A stretch of 21,133 nucleotides of DNA, from NCBI GenBank assembly GCA_027016915.1, contig JALURJ010000298.1:1-21133 (forward strand). The letters run 5' to 3'. Of this stretch, positions 7,495-14,175 are shown in pieces. The position numbers and the translations under genes were made by a program. The notes under the pieces were generated by a model that saw only the letters and a program-made list of their open reading frames with translations, was not told where the DNA came from and did not search any database. This DNA is from Desulfurococcales archaeon (lineage in GTDB: Archaea; Thermoproteota; Thermoprotei_A; Sulfolobales; WAQK01). Numbering within the stretch: position 1 is the first letter of the stretch; the number at the start of each line of letters is the position of its first letter.

Positions 7495-7965
7495 TTGAGG
7501 AGCCTGCTAAACCTTCTGGTCGAGGGGAAGGCCTACCCGCTTCTCTCGCTATACATACTCTGCACACTCTCCACAGGCCCGAAGACGGGCTACGAGATCA
7601 TCAAGGAGATCCGGAGGAAGACTGGAGGGGTGTGGAACCCCAGCAAGGGCACCATTTACCCCCTCCTCTACAAGTTGGAGGAGGGCGGCCTTGTCAAAAG
7701 GGAGGGCGACACCTACATGGTGACCGATAAGGGCATGGAAACCCTAAGGGAGGCGAGGGAGCAGCGGGCCAACGCCAACAGGAAGCTGAGGGCCCTGAGG
7801 AAGCTGGCCCTGGAGGTGTTCTACCCCGACGAGGAGTATAGGAGGATGAGGATGGCCATACTGGAGCGTATCGACAGGATCCTCGACCTGTTGGAGAAGA
7901 ACCCTGAGAAGGGCAGGCTCCTGATAGAGCAGCTCGACGAGATCCTGACACAGCACGGCGGCTAA
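7495..7965 (+). CDS. PadR-family transcriptional regulator
   Basis: The 156 residues comprise an N-terminal winged helix (about 10-85) with PadR signatures LYILCTLSTGPKTGYEII and SKGTIYPLLYKLEEGGL, then a helical C-terminal part (about 85-156) that should mediate dimerisation. PadR proteins bind palindromic operators and respond to small ligands, often controlling an adjacent transporter gene. The neighbouring MarC gene is an obvious candidate target, but I see no clear palindrome in the 51-base gap between them. The start is TTG 7495, five bases after AGGGAGGGG; the ATG at 7464 is in another frame. Confidence 0.88.
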   Translation: MRSLLNLLVEGKAYPLLSLYILCTLSTGPKTGYEIIKEIRRKTGGVWNPSKGTIYPLLYKLEEGGLVKREGDTYMVTDKGMETLREAREQRANANRKLRALRKLALEVFYPDEEYRRMRMAILERIDRILDLLEKNPEKGRLLIEQLDEILTQHGG

Positions 7966-8053
7966 TACTCTATGTGCAGATTTCTATAGTTTCAAGAGAA
8001 CTAGCTTTAATGATAGAGTCGATTTTAACGAAAACTTGGATAAAGGATAACAA

Positions 8054-8066
8054 ATATTATATATAG
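8054..8066 (+). promoter_or_regulatory. TATA element of the wHTH regulator gene
   Basis: The run TATTATATATAGC is a strong TATA candidate. Transcription would begin at about 8082-8088, leaving a leader of about 45 nt before ATG 8131. Confidence 0.55.
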
Positions 8067-8081
8067 CGAGCGGAAAATATC

Positions 8082-8108
8082 ATGTCAAAAAATAATGGAA
8101 CTTACTGA
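8082..8108 (+). other. Possible 8-residue upstream ORF in the leader of the wHTH gene
   Basis: An ATG followed by MSKNNGTY and a TGA lies at about the predicted transcript start and ends 22 bases before the ATG of the regulator. If transcription begins at the ATG, it would be translated as a leaderless peptide. It could equally be chance, since no ribosome binding site precedes it. Confidence 0.2.
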
Positions 8109-8130
8109 GTAAACGTTGGGTGGTACAGTC

Positions 8131-8523
8131 ATGGGTTATGGTAAGCTACCCTCCGGCAAAGAGGTCTCTCTGGTAAACCTAATGAAGTTCTGCTACGACC
8201 TCTCGGAGACGGACATAGAAATATACTTTAAACTGCTGAAGAGCGGGGCGCGGACCATAGACGACCTGTCCCGGGAGATGAACCTCAGCAAGGCAACCAT
8301 AAGCAGGTCCCTCAACAAGCTCCTCGGCCTAGGCTTTATAGAGAGGGAGCGCCTAGCCTCCTCCACTGGTATCGGGAGGCCCAAATACCTCTACAAGGCC
8401 GACGAGAAGAAGTTCTCCGAGAAGCTTGTAAGGGACATAGAGGAGTGCTCCCGCCTTGTTAGGAAGTTCGCCGAGAACGTTATAGAGTCCATATTGAAGG
8501 AGGGTAAGCCCGAAATAGCGTAG
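8131..8523 (+). CDS. Winged-helix transcriptional regulator (TrmB/MarR-like DNA-binding domain)
   Basis: About 130 residues. A helix-turn-helix of the TrmB/MarR kind is clear: LSETDIEIYFKLLKSG, then TIDDLSREMNLSKATISRSL as recognition region, then LGLGFIERE and a GRPKYLY wing. A helical tail (about 90-130) probably forms the dimer interface. There is no effector-binding domain as found in full TrmB proteins. I chose ATG 8131 because GGGTGGT (8118-8124) lies six bases before it; an in-frame TTG at 8116 would add five residues but overlaps that site. The gene follows an unusually AT-rich gap and converges with the RHH gene six bases after its stop. Target genes are unknown. Confidence 0.8.
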   Translation: MGYGKLPSGKEVSLVNLMKFCYDLSETDIEIYFKLLKSGARTIDDLSREMNLSKATISRSLNKLLGLGFIERERLASSTGIGRPKYLYKADEKKFSEKLVRDIEECSRLVRKFAENVIESILKEGKPEIA

Positions 8524-8529
8524 GCGGAG

Positions 8530-8748
8530 CTAAGTATTCAGCAAATCCTCAATTTTTATTCTACGATTGGCCATTTTTACAACAACACTTACAGCGTAGC
8601 GGATGAACTCGCTCCTACTCTTGAAGCCCAGCTTAGGCCAGAGACTGTCGATCTGCCTGAGAAGCTTGTCATCCATTTTAACGGTCACGACCCTCGGGCC
8701 ATCGAGGATCAGCTCCATGGTCCGGTCATCGCGATACACAACTCTCAT
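8530..8748 (-). CDS. Ribbon-helix-helix (CopG-like) regulator
   Basis: The 72-residue protein has the RHH order: beta strand GPRVVTVKMD (about 17-26), helix KLLRQIDSLW (about 28-37), turn GFKSRSEF and second helix EFIRYAVSVVVKMA (about 47-60). This family binds DNA as dimers through the paired strands. The frame stays open upstream to 8892, but ATG 8748 is the likely start: the TATA element at 8781-8789 and the palindrome at 8751-8768 lie inside the longer version, which has no RHH-like content. The predicted leader is about 11 nt. The palindrome across the inferred transcript start strongly suggests self-repression. No toxin gene is adjacent, so an antitoxin role is not supported. Confidence 0.82.
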   Translation of the reverse strand: MRVVYRDDRTMELILDGPRVVTVKMDDKLLRQIDSLWPKLGFKSRSEFIRYAVSVVVKMANRRIKIEDLLNT

Positions 8749-8750
8749 GG

Positions 8751-8768
8751 GTAATACCGAGGTATTAC
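8751..8768. promoter_or_regulatory. Palindromic operator candidate of the RHH gene
   Basis: GTAATACC and GGTATTAC are perfect 8-bp inverted arms separated by GA. The site sits between the TATA element and the start codon of the RHH gene, over the expected transcript start (near 8759). A bound dimer there would block polymerase. Confidence 0.65.
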
Positions 8769-8780
8769 TGGCTACTAATG

Positions 8781-8789
8781 TTTTATAAG
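8781..8789 (-). promoter_or_regulatory. TATA element of the RHH gene
   Basis: The minus strand reads CTTATAAAA, centred about 37 bases before ATG 8748, predicting a transcript start near 8759. Confidence 0.6.
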
Positions 8790-8934
8790 ATTTTACCCAA
8801 ATGCAATCAACGATATATGTACGTAGAACTGCTGCAGCGGACACCATAAAGTATCTGTACATGCATAAACCACGTTGGACTGGTTGTCCCACTGTTTTAC
8901 ACGATCATGTACATTTCTGGTATCGTAGCAGCGC

Positions 8935-9735
8935 CTAGCTGGCCTGGTGAAGCCACACCACCCTCTGCGGATACGGTATCTCTATTCCCGCCTCCTCCAG
9001 CGCCTTCTTAACCTTCCACAGCATCTCGGTTTTGAGCTGGAACCAGAGGCTTATCGGGGCCCAGAACCTGACATTGAGCACCACGCCGTTGTCACTGAGC
9101 TCCTCCACGTAAACCATGGGCTCGGGTTCCGCGAGGATTAGGGGGTGCTCTTCCATGATCTTTAATATCACGTCCTTCGCCCTCTCAGCGTCGTCCTTAT
9201 ACGATATGGTGACCTTGTACTCCACCCTCCTAGCCACGGTGGTTGTGTAGTTGAGGAGTATGGCGTTGAAAACCTTCTCGTTGGGCACCCTGACGTAAAC
9301 GCCGTCCCAGCTCCTTATCCTGGTCGAGAATATGCCTATGTCGGAAACTACGCCTCCGTAGCCCTCGACCTGTACGGGGTCCCCTATCTTTAGGGGTCTG
9401 TCGAAGTAGAGGAATATGCCTGAGAGAAGGTTGGAAACGACGGTCTGGCTGGCGAAGCCTACTGCAACACCCACCACGCCGCCAAGGATGGCTATGCCCG
9501 TGAGGTCGACGTTAAGCACGCCGAGTGCGAGGAAGAAGCCTACAACCACGACGATGTAGTAGGCAAGCTTGCTTATACCTATAGCTATGTCTCGGGGTGC
9601 AACCCTAACCACGTATCTCCGCACAATGTTGCGGACGATTATGCCGACAGGTATGCTGGCTATAAACACGGCGGCAGCCGCTATGTAGTCCAGATAGTTG
9701 CGCAGATGCTCCGGGGATATGCCTAGATCCACCAT
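8935..9735 (-). CDS. MscS-family mechanosensitive channel
   Basis: This 266-residue small-conductance mechanosensitive channel opens on membrane stretch and protects against osmotic downshift. Three transmembrane helices are visible (about 15-38, 53-75, 80-105); the last is the pore helix with GGVVGVAVGFASQTVVSNLLSG-type Gly/Ala packing (about 84-105). It is followed by the MscS beta domain (FDRPLKIGDPVQV) and the alpha/beta C-terminal domain with VRVPNEKVFNAILLNYT. The length is close to E. coli MscS (286). The ATG start lies one base after the stop of the DUF432 gene, so the two are translated from one message. Confidence 0.93.
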   Translation of the reverse strand: MVDLGISPEHLRNYLDYIAAAAVFIASIPVGIIVRNIVRRYVVRVAPRDIAIGISKLAYYIVVVVGFFLALGVLNVDLTGIAILGGVVGVAVGFASQTVVSNLLSGIFLYFDRPLKIGDPVQVEGYGGVVSDIGIFSTRIRSWDGVYVRVPNEKVFNAILLNYTTTVARRVEYKVTISYKDDAERAKDVILKIMEEHPLILAEPEPMVYVEELSDNGVVLNVRFWAPISLWFQLKTEMLWKVKKALEEAGIEIPYPQRVVWLHQAS

Positions 9736-9736
9736 C

Positions 9737-10420
9737 CTAGATCCCCCACTCCATCGTGAATCTGCCTAGCCCTAGGGGTATCTCCTGCCTGTAGGGCGGG
9801 ACGCCCACATAGCCCCTGGGGGCCTTATCGGTCACGGAGATCGTGGCTGTGGCCCGGGATGTTATGCTCATGTGTATGCTTGAAGCCCTGACGTTGCTGT
9901 CCCTGTAGTAAAGCCTCACCCTCACGGCAGGAACCACGATCCTGGTGATCTCAACCCAGTTATCAGTGGTGTTGGTTATGGTTATGGGTGTTACAGCGGT
10001 GAAGGTGTCAGCCTCGAACCTGGACTTGTAGAACCTCGTCCTAACATACCTGCCTATCAAACCCTGCTCGGGCGATCCGTACAAGGCGTACTTGGGGGGC
10101 TTGGGGCTAAGGATATCTATTATCCCACCCTCGCTGGAGGCGAACACGCCGACCTCGACCGGCATAGCTATGAAGCCCTCCACCTCCTCCTCCGGCCCTA
10201 TGGCTATGCTGTTCTCCAGCTTGAAGTAGATGTGGTTGAAGAGCTTTACGGGGACGTTTATGGGGGGCAGCGGGTAGAGGTATATGGAGTCGCCGCAGGT
10301 GAAGAGCTTCTCCACGCCACTCCTCTCGTAGCGGCACAGGTCGCCGACCCTGGTTATCCTGGCCCTCTCCTCCCCTATCTCTATCTCCAGCTCCTTACCT
10401 ATATCTCGCTGCCCGTACAT
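9737..10420 (-). CDS. DUF432 family protein, operon partner of MscS
   Basis: About 227 residues, mainly beta-strand, with no membrane segment or signal peptide. The pattern MYGQRDI...LEIEIGEE at the start, the IYLYPLPPINVP and YALYGSPEQGLIGRYVRTRFYKS regions, and the closing LGRFTMEWGI match my recollection of archaeal DUF432 proteins, which are often found beside mechanosensitive channels. Function is unknown; the one-base spacing to mscS suggests work on or with the channel. I chose ATG 10420 over GTG 10453 because the shared TATA element (10455-10463) would place the transcript start near 10433, downstream of that GTG. A GGAT precedes the ATG. Confidence 0.72.
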   Translation of the reverse strand: MYGQRDIGKELEIEIGEERARITRVGDLCRYERSGVEKLFTCGDSIYLYPLPPINVPVKLFNHIYFKLENSIAIGPEEEVEGFIAMPVEVGVFASSEGGIIDILSPKPPKYALYGSPEQGLIGRYVRTRFYKSRFEADTFTAVTPITITNTTDNWVEITRIVVPAVRVRLYYRDSNVRASSIHMSITSRATATISVTDKAPRGYVGVPPYRQEIPLGLGRFTMEWGI

Positions 10421-10454
10421 GACGCTATCCTGTTTAAAACCGGCGTCATACACC

Positions 10455-10463
10455 TAAATATAT
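10455..10463. promoter_or_regulatory. Shared TATA element of divergent DUF432-mscS and ZPR1-like genes
   Basis: TAAATATAT reads as a TATA box on both strands (ATATATTTA on the minus strand) and is the only AT-rich element well placed for both genes. Predicted starts are near 10485 (plus, 9 bases before TTG 10494) and near 10433 (minus, 13 bases before ATG 10420). Confidence 0.5.
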
Positions 10464-10493
10464 GTCTCCAGCACAACACATAGGGGGTAATGG

Positions 10494-11054
10494 TTGGGCG
10501 AACCCAGACCCATAGGGACCCTTAAGGCCAGGTGCCCCGCCTGCGGCTCAGGAGAGCTAGAGATAACGGACTACCTGTACGATGCGCCCCTGGTGGGGCT
10601 GCTGCTCCTCTCCAGCGGCAAGTGCAGCGTCTGCGGCTACAAGTACAGCGACATCAGGATGGCTGAGGGAGGGGAGCCGGAGAGGGTGGAGGTCCGGGTT
10701 GAGGGGGCCGAGGACCTCGACATACTGGTGATAAAATCATCCACAGCCACCCTAGAAATGCCCGAGCTCGGGGTCAAGATAACGCCGGGACCCGCCTCGC
10801 AGGGCTTCATCACCACGATCGAAGGCATACTCCGCAGGGTGCTGGAGGTGCTAGAAGTTCTCTGCGAAGACCCGTCCACCAGCAGGGAGGAGTGCGCCAG
10901 GAGGAGGGAGGAGCTGGAGAAGGCTGTGAGAGGCGAGAAGCCCTTCACACTGGTAATAGTTGATCCCGACGGCGCCAGCAAGGTGGTCAGGGACAGGGAA
11001 AGCAAAGAAAAACTCTACGAGACGCTGAGGGCGGTGGAGGCTACTCGACCTTGA
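10494..11054 (+). CDS. ZPR1-type zinc finger protein (archaeal form)
   Basis: The 186-residue protein has an N-terminal four-cysteine zinc ribbon, CPAC (14-17) and CSVCGYKY (44-51), followed by a beta-rich domain with KSSTATLEMPELGVKI and TIEGILRRVLEVL. The eukaryotic homologue ZPR1 has two such modules and binds translation factor eEF1A; archaeal proteins have one module. Archaeal function is not established; help in EF-1A folding is a reasonable guess from the eukaryotic family. The TTG start is preceded by AGGGGG (10482-10487). The last 14 bases overlap the end of the convergent hsp20 gene. Confidence 0.83.
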   Translation: MGEPRPIGTLKARCPACGSGELEITDYLYDAPLVGLLLLSSGKCSVCGYKYSDIRMAEGGEPERVEVRVEGAEDLDILVIKSSTATLEMPELGVKITPGPASQGFITTIEGILRRVLEVLEVLCEDPSTSREECARRREELEKAVRGEKPFTLVIVDPDGASKVVRDRESKEKLYETLRAVEATRP

Positions 11055-11568
11055 TCTCTATGCCGCCCTCCCCCTTCTTGGGCTCCACCTTCTCGAGCTT
11101 GACCTCTAGCACGCCGTTCCTGTAGCTGGCCTTGGCGGTGTCGGGCTTCACCTCGGCTGGCAGTTCGACCTCCTTGTAGTACTTGCGCTGGTCGTCGCTG
11201 GCCCTTATGATCAGCTTCCTACCCTCAACCACGCGGAGCTTTATCTTATCCTTCTCGACGCCCGGCAGCTCGGCCACCACTATGACCTGCTTGTCGTCCT
11301 CAAAGACGTCGACTAGTGGCTCCCTCTCCTCGGTGACCCTGGGCCTGCCGCGCTCCCTCCTAATGTTGCCGAACTCCTCGACCACGGGTCTGCCGTCGGG
11401 CCCTATCGTTATCCTGAACCCGTATACGTATGGGCCTCTGACTTCCCCGCGGCCCTCCCTAAGCATCCTGGAGAGCTCCTCCTCTATAGCGGCGAACTCC
11501 TCCTCTATGGCCCGCATCATCTCGTCGAAGATGTCGAATATGCTCCACCTTCTCCTTCTGAACGACAC
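11041..11568 (-). CDS. hsp20: Small heat shock protein, Hsp20/alpha-crystallin family
   Basis: An ATP-independent holdase that forms large oligomers and keeps unfolding proteins soluble. The N-terminal arm is basic then acidic (MSFRRRRWSIFDIFDEMM). The alpha-crystallin domain (about 80-168) has PLVDVFEDDKQVIVVAELPG, KIKLRVVEGRKLIIRAS and the signature ASYRNGVLEVKLEK. The tail is short and ends GIEIKVE, providing the I-x-I motif that docks on neighbouring subunits. I moved the start from GTG 11577 to GTG 11568: the first GTG is part of GGGGGTGATC, a near-perfect ribosome binding site, six bases before the second. A TATA element lies at 11606-11613. About 175 residues. Confidence 0.93.
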   Translation of the reverse strand: MSFRRRRWSIFDIFDEMMRAIEEEFAAIEEELSRMLREGRGEVRGPYVYGFRITIGPDGRPVVEEFGNIRRERGRPRVTEEREPLVDVFEDDKQVIVVAELPGVEKDKIKLRVVEGRKLIIRASDDQRKYYKEVELPAEVKPDTAKASYRNGVLEVKLEKVEPKKGEGGIEIKVE

Positions 11569-11605
11569 GGCGATCACCCCAGAATATAGTGTTCAGCTCC
11601 CCGAA

Positions 11606-11613
11606 ATATTAAA
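11606..11613 (-). promoter_or_regulatory. TATA element of hsp20
   Basis: The minus strand reads TTTAATAT about 41 bases before GTG 11568. The predicted transcript start is near 11584, just before the GGGGGTGATC ribosome binding site. Confidence 0.5.
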
Positions 11614-11694
11614 TTTTGGATCACCACCCTATCATACGCCGGGTCAACAGTTTTATCACCCGATTAAACAATTAATTATCCAGGTGAATGCTCC

Positions 11695-12006
11695 GTGGAC
11701 CCTGTAGTATTCCTCATAGAGGCCCTGCTCAAGCTCTACAACTGGGCTGGCCAGGTGCTTACCTACGTGCTCATGCACACCGTGTTCAAGGACAACCCGG
11801 AGGCGGAGGGCGCTGCCAGGGCTCTGGGAGCGGCGTTCAACATGCTTGTCAACCTAACAGCCTTCTACATAGCCTTAAAGGTTTTCACAAGGTTCGAGAA
11901 AATACTGCTCTACATCATCGTGGCTGGCTGGGCGATCTTCGTTGCCCTCATGGCCGGGATGCTGAGCCCCGACGTGGCCAGCGAGCTATCCCGGGTCTTC
12001 GGGTAG
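11695..12006 (+). CDS. Small membrane protein of unknown function
   Basis: The 103-residue protein is not recognised. Hydrophobic stretches at about 1-30 (VVFLIEALLKLYNWAGQVL), 45-65 (GAAFNMLVNLTAFYIALKVF) and 70-92 (ILLYIIVAGWAIFVALMAGM) suggest two or three membrane helices. It has no cysteines and one acidic patch (DNPEAEG). The start is GTG 11695, with AGGTGA (11682-11687) seven bases upstream; the ATG at 11688 is out of frame. T- and A-rich promoter candidates lie at 11651-11658 and 11663-11677. The gene precedes geranylgeranyl reductase by 72 bases, which include a separate TATA candidate (12023-12032), so a shared role is not implied. Confidence 0.7.
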   Translation: MDPVVFLIEALLKLYNWAGQVLTYVLMHTVFKDNPEAEGAARALGAAFNMLVNLTAFYIALKVFTRFEKILLYIIVAGWAIFVALMAGMLSPDVASELSRVFG

Positions 12007-12022
12007 CCCGGCCAGCGCGAAC

Positions 12023-12032
12023 GTTATTATAC
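12023..12032 (+). promoter_or_regulatory. TATA element of the geranylgeranyl reductase gene
   Basis: GTTATTATAC predicts a transcript start near 12052, leaving a 27-nt leader with GAGGTG (12064-12069) before GTG 12079. Confidence 0.45.
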
Positions 12033-12078
12033 TGCACAGCCCCCATAACCAAGCAAGCTCCGAGAGGTGCATAGCGCC

Positions 12079-13449
12079 GTGTCGAGGGCTGAGACCTACG
12101 ACATAGTCGTTGCGGGCGCCGGACCCGCCGGGGCAACCTTCGCATACTTCGTCTCCAAGCTCGGCCTCAGGGTAGCACTGCTCGACATGAGGAGGTGGGA
12201 CGACCTCTGGGGCAAGCCCTGCGGCGACGCTATAAGCCACCACACCTTCACCGACATAGGCTTGGAACCCCCTCGGGGCGACGAGGTTAGGCAGCACGTC
12301 AACGGGATCCTGATATACAGCCCCAATGAGAAGACCGTGTTCAGGGTAGACGGCAAGGGCTACATCATCGACAGGACCAAGCTGGGCCAGCGCCTCGTCA
12401 AGGGCGCAGCCGACAAGGGTGTCGAGGTTATGCTGGAGACCAGGATACTGGGACCCATAGTTGAGGATGGGCGCGTCGCCGGGGTCAAGGCTAGAAGCTC
12501 CAGGGGCGAACTTCTGGAGCTCAGGGCCAGGCTCGTAGTGGAGGCCACAGGGGCTAGCGGGGCCATAAAGTCCAGGCTACCCCCGGAGTGGGCGGTGGCC
12601 GAGAGGCTGGAGCCCTACGACATGAACGTAGCTTATAGGGAGAGGAGGGAGCTCAACTACGAGATAGAGAACCCCGACTACATCAGGATCTACCTAAACC
12701 AGAGCATAGCGCCTGGAGGCTACTGGTGGTTCTTCCCCGAAGGGAGGTCCGAGGTCAACGCTGGCCTGGGGGTGCAGGCTGGCAAGGGCTACCCAAGCCC
12801 CAGAAACATATTCTATGAAACCCTGGCTACGAGGCCCGAGCTCAAACCAACCACAAGGGTCCTCAGCGCCGCGGGCGCGCCCCTCCCGACCAGGAGGCCC
12901 GCTACCACCATGGTGGGGCCCGGGATAATAACGATAGGCGATGCAGGCTTCACCGTAAACCCCGTGCACGGCGGAGGGATGAGCTACTCCATGAAGGCGG
13001 CCAGATACGCTGCCAACGCTGTGGAGGAGGCTGTGGAAGCCGGAGACTGGAGCGTGAAGGCCCTGTGGAGCCTCAACACGGAGTACATGAGGAACGTCGG
13101 CGCCAAGCAGGCTGCCCTCGACGTCTTCAGGATCTTTCTCCAGCAGCTGAGCGACGACGAGCTCAACTACGGGATGGAGAAACGCCTCATAAGGGAGCAG
13201 GACACATACGAGGCCAGCGCGTCTGGCCAGCTCAGGATAAGCGCCTGGGACAAGCTCGTGAGGATAATAATGGGCCTTGGCAGGCCCACACTACTCCTCA
13301 AGCTCAAGACGGTTGCCGACTACATGAAGAGGGTTAGGAGCCTCTACCTGGAATACCCTGCAAGCCCCGAGGACCTGCCGCGATGGAGGGCGCGTGTAGC
13401 CGAGCTGTACTCCAGCTACTTCAAGGATCTAGGCATAGAACACCCTTAA
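12079..13449 (+). CDS. Geranylgeranyl reductase family flavoprotein
   Basis: An FAD-dependent enzyme that saturates the double bonds of geranylgeranyl chains in archaeal membrane lipids, probably digeranylgeranylglycerophospholipid reductase. Visible are the N-terminal dinucleotide motif GAGPAG (about 13-18), the conserved PCGD (about 47-50), the family signature GGYWWFFPEG...NAGLGV (about 213-232), and the FAD site GDAGFTVNPVHGGGM (about 287-301). The 456 residues suit an archaeal GGR. GTG 12067 is in frame but belongs to the GAGGTG ribosome binding site, so the start is set to GTG 12079 (nine bases later). Isoprenoid chains of quinones are an alternative substrate; archaeal genomes often carry several paralogues. 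Confidence 0.87.
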   Translation: MSRAETYDIVVAGAGPAGATFAYFVSKLGLRVALLDMRRWDDLWGKPCGDAISHHTFTDIGLEPPRGDEVRQHVNGILIYSPNEKTVFRVDGKGYIIDRTKLGQRLVKGAADKGVEVMLETRILGPIVEDGRVAGVKARSSRGELLELRARLVVEATGASGAIKSRLPPEWAVAERLEPYDMNVAYRERRELNYEIENPDYIRIYLNQSIAPGGYWWFFPEGRSEVNAGLGVQAGKGYPSPRNIFYETLATRPELKPTTRVLSAAGAPLPTRRPATTMVGPGIITIGDAGFTVNPVHGGGMSYSMKAARYAANAVEEAVEAGDWSVKALWSLNTEYMRNVGAKQAALDVFRIFLQQLSDDELNYGMEKRLIREQDTYEASASGQLRISAWDKLVRIIMGLGRPTLLLKLKTVADYMKRVRSLYLEYPASPEDLPRWRARVAELYSSYFKDLGIEHP

Positions 13450-13467
13450 GGCTAGGGTCCAACAACC

Positions 13468-13477
13468 ATTTTTATGA
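13468..13477 (+). promoter_or_regulatory. Possible TATA element of the three-gene orphan operon
   Basis: ATTTTTATGA is centred about 48 bases before ATG 13520 in the 70-base gap after the geranylgeranyl reductase gene. The predicted transcript start is near 13500. Confidence 0.4.
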
Positions 13478-13519
13478 GCCCCTACTACATCTATTTTCCT
13501 CGGCCCAGAGCGTGGAGCT

Positions 13520-13897
13520 ATGGGGGAGAGAAGGCCGCTACTAGCCGACGGCAGCATAGTTGGGGACTACGAGCCGCTCTTCAAGTACTGGGAGAAGGCG
13601 AGGAAGAGGGGCCGCGGGGAGGAGGGCCGCGTAGTGCTTAGAAACGAGGACTTCCAGCACCTCGAAAAGCTCCTAAGGAGCAGGGAGGGCAGGCTCAGCG
13701 TAGCGGAGGCCCTGGAGGAGCTGACCCTCTACTTCCTGGACCGCGTGGACCCGGAGCTTGCCCGGGAGGCCGTGGAGGAGGCCTACGGGGTCTCCGGGTA
13801 CGACGCCGAGTCTGCCAGAAGGGTTGTTGCAAGGATCCTGGCAGGCTGGCTCATAGAGGCAGCCAAGACCTGGGGCTCCCTTAAGGTGAGGGGGTGA
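13520..13897 (+). CDS. Hypothetical protein, first of orphan operon
   Basis: The 125-residue soluble protein is not recognised. It is helix-rich and charged, with a basic patch (KARKRGRG, about 26-33) and a long helical C-terminal region. There are no cysteines and no membrane segment. The ATG is preceded by GGAG (13514-13517), close at two bases. Its stop overlaps the start of the next gene (GTGA), so the two are translationally coupled. Codon use resembles the neighbours. Confidence 0.68.
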   Translation: MGERRPLLADGSIVGDYEPLFKYWEKARKRGRGEEGRVVLRNEDFQHLEKLLRSREGRLSVAEALEELTLYFLDRVDPELAREAVEEAYGVSGYDAESARRVVARILAGWLIEAAKTWGSLKVRG

Positions 13898-14175
13898 GCC
13901 GCTTGTGGTCCAGAATGGTCGAGGAGATGCCCAGAATGCTGGCCGAGGTTAGGAGAAAATGGCCTGGCTCCACGCTCGACAGGGTCAAGGTTTCCAAAAA
14001 CAGGATATACTTGTTTTTCCGTATAAATGGCGTAAACGTTAAAGCCATACTGTATCCGGCCAAGGGCTGGAAGGTGAGGGTGTACTCGCCCCTCCAGGGG
14101 GTCAACATCGCGCTGAAAAGACTGCTCGAGAGGTGGATAGAGGGTGCAAGGAAGAGGAGGGAGAAACCCGTATAG
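13894..14175 (+). CDS. Hypothetical basic protein, second of orphan operon
   Basis: A 93-residue basic protein, not recognised. The middle has strand-like segments (RVKVSKNRIYLFFRINGVNVKAI-type alternation, about 30-53, then GWKVRVYSP), flanked by an N-terminal helix and a basic C-terminal helix (RLLERWIEGARKRREK). A nucleic-acid-binding role would fit the charge but is only a guess. Its GTG start overlaps the previous stop by four bases, and its 3' end overlaps the next gene by 32 bases. Confidence 0.65.
   Translation: MSRLWSRMVEEMPRMLAEVRRKWPGSTLDRVKVSKNRIYLFFRINGVNVKAILYPAKGWKVRVYSPLQGVNIALKRLLERWIEGARKRREKPV

Larger units (their letters stand above)
7966..8115. promoter_or_regulatory. 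AT-rich regulatory stretch before the wHTH gene
   Basis: This 150-base gap is far richer in A/T than its surroundings. It holds an imperfect inverted repeat TAGTTTC-AAG-AGAACTA (7987-8003), a small TTTT-AACG-AAAA repeat near 8033-8044 and the TATA element listed separately. The inverted repeats could be operators for the downstream regulator or for PadR; this is speculative. Confidence 0.35.

Noticed and set aside
8530..8748. Toxin-antitoxin system around the RHH protein
   Set aside because: No small toxin-like gene is adjacent; the neighbours are a convergent regulator and the mscS gene.
8530..8892. Longer 120-residue version of the RHH protein
   Set aside because: Its first 48 codons cover the TATA element and palindrome and have no RHH content; ATG 8748 explains the data better.
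8819..8914. Repeated TGTACA motifs (8856-8863, 8907-8914) between the RHH and mscS genes
   Set aside because: They are short, self-complementary six- to eight-base words without a consistent position relative to a promoter; chance is likely.
10421..10453. GTG 10453 as start of the DUF432 protein
   Set aside because: It touches the shared TATA element and would lie upstream of the predicted transcript start; ATG 10420 opens the family-like MYGQRDI.
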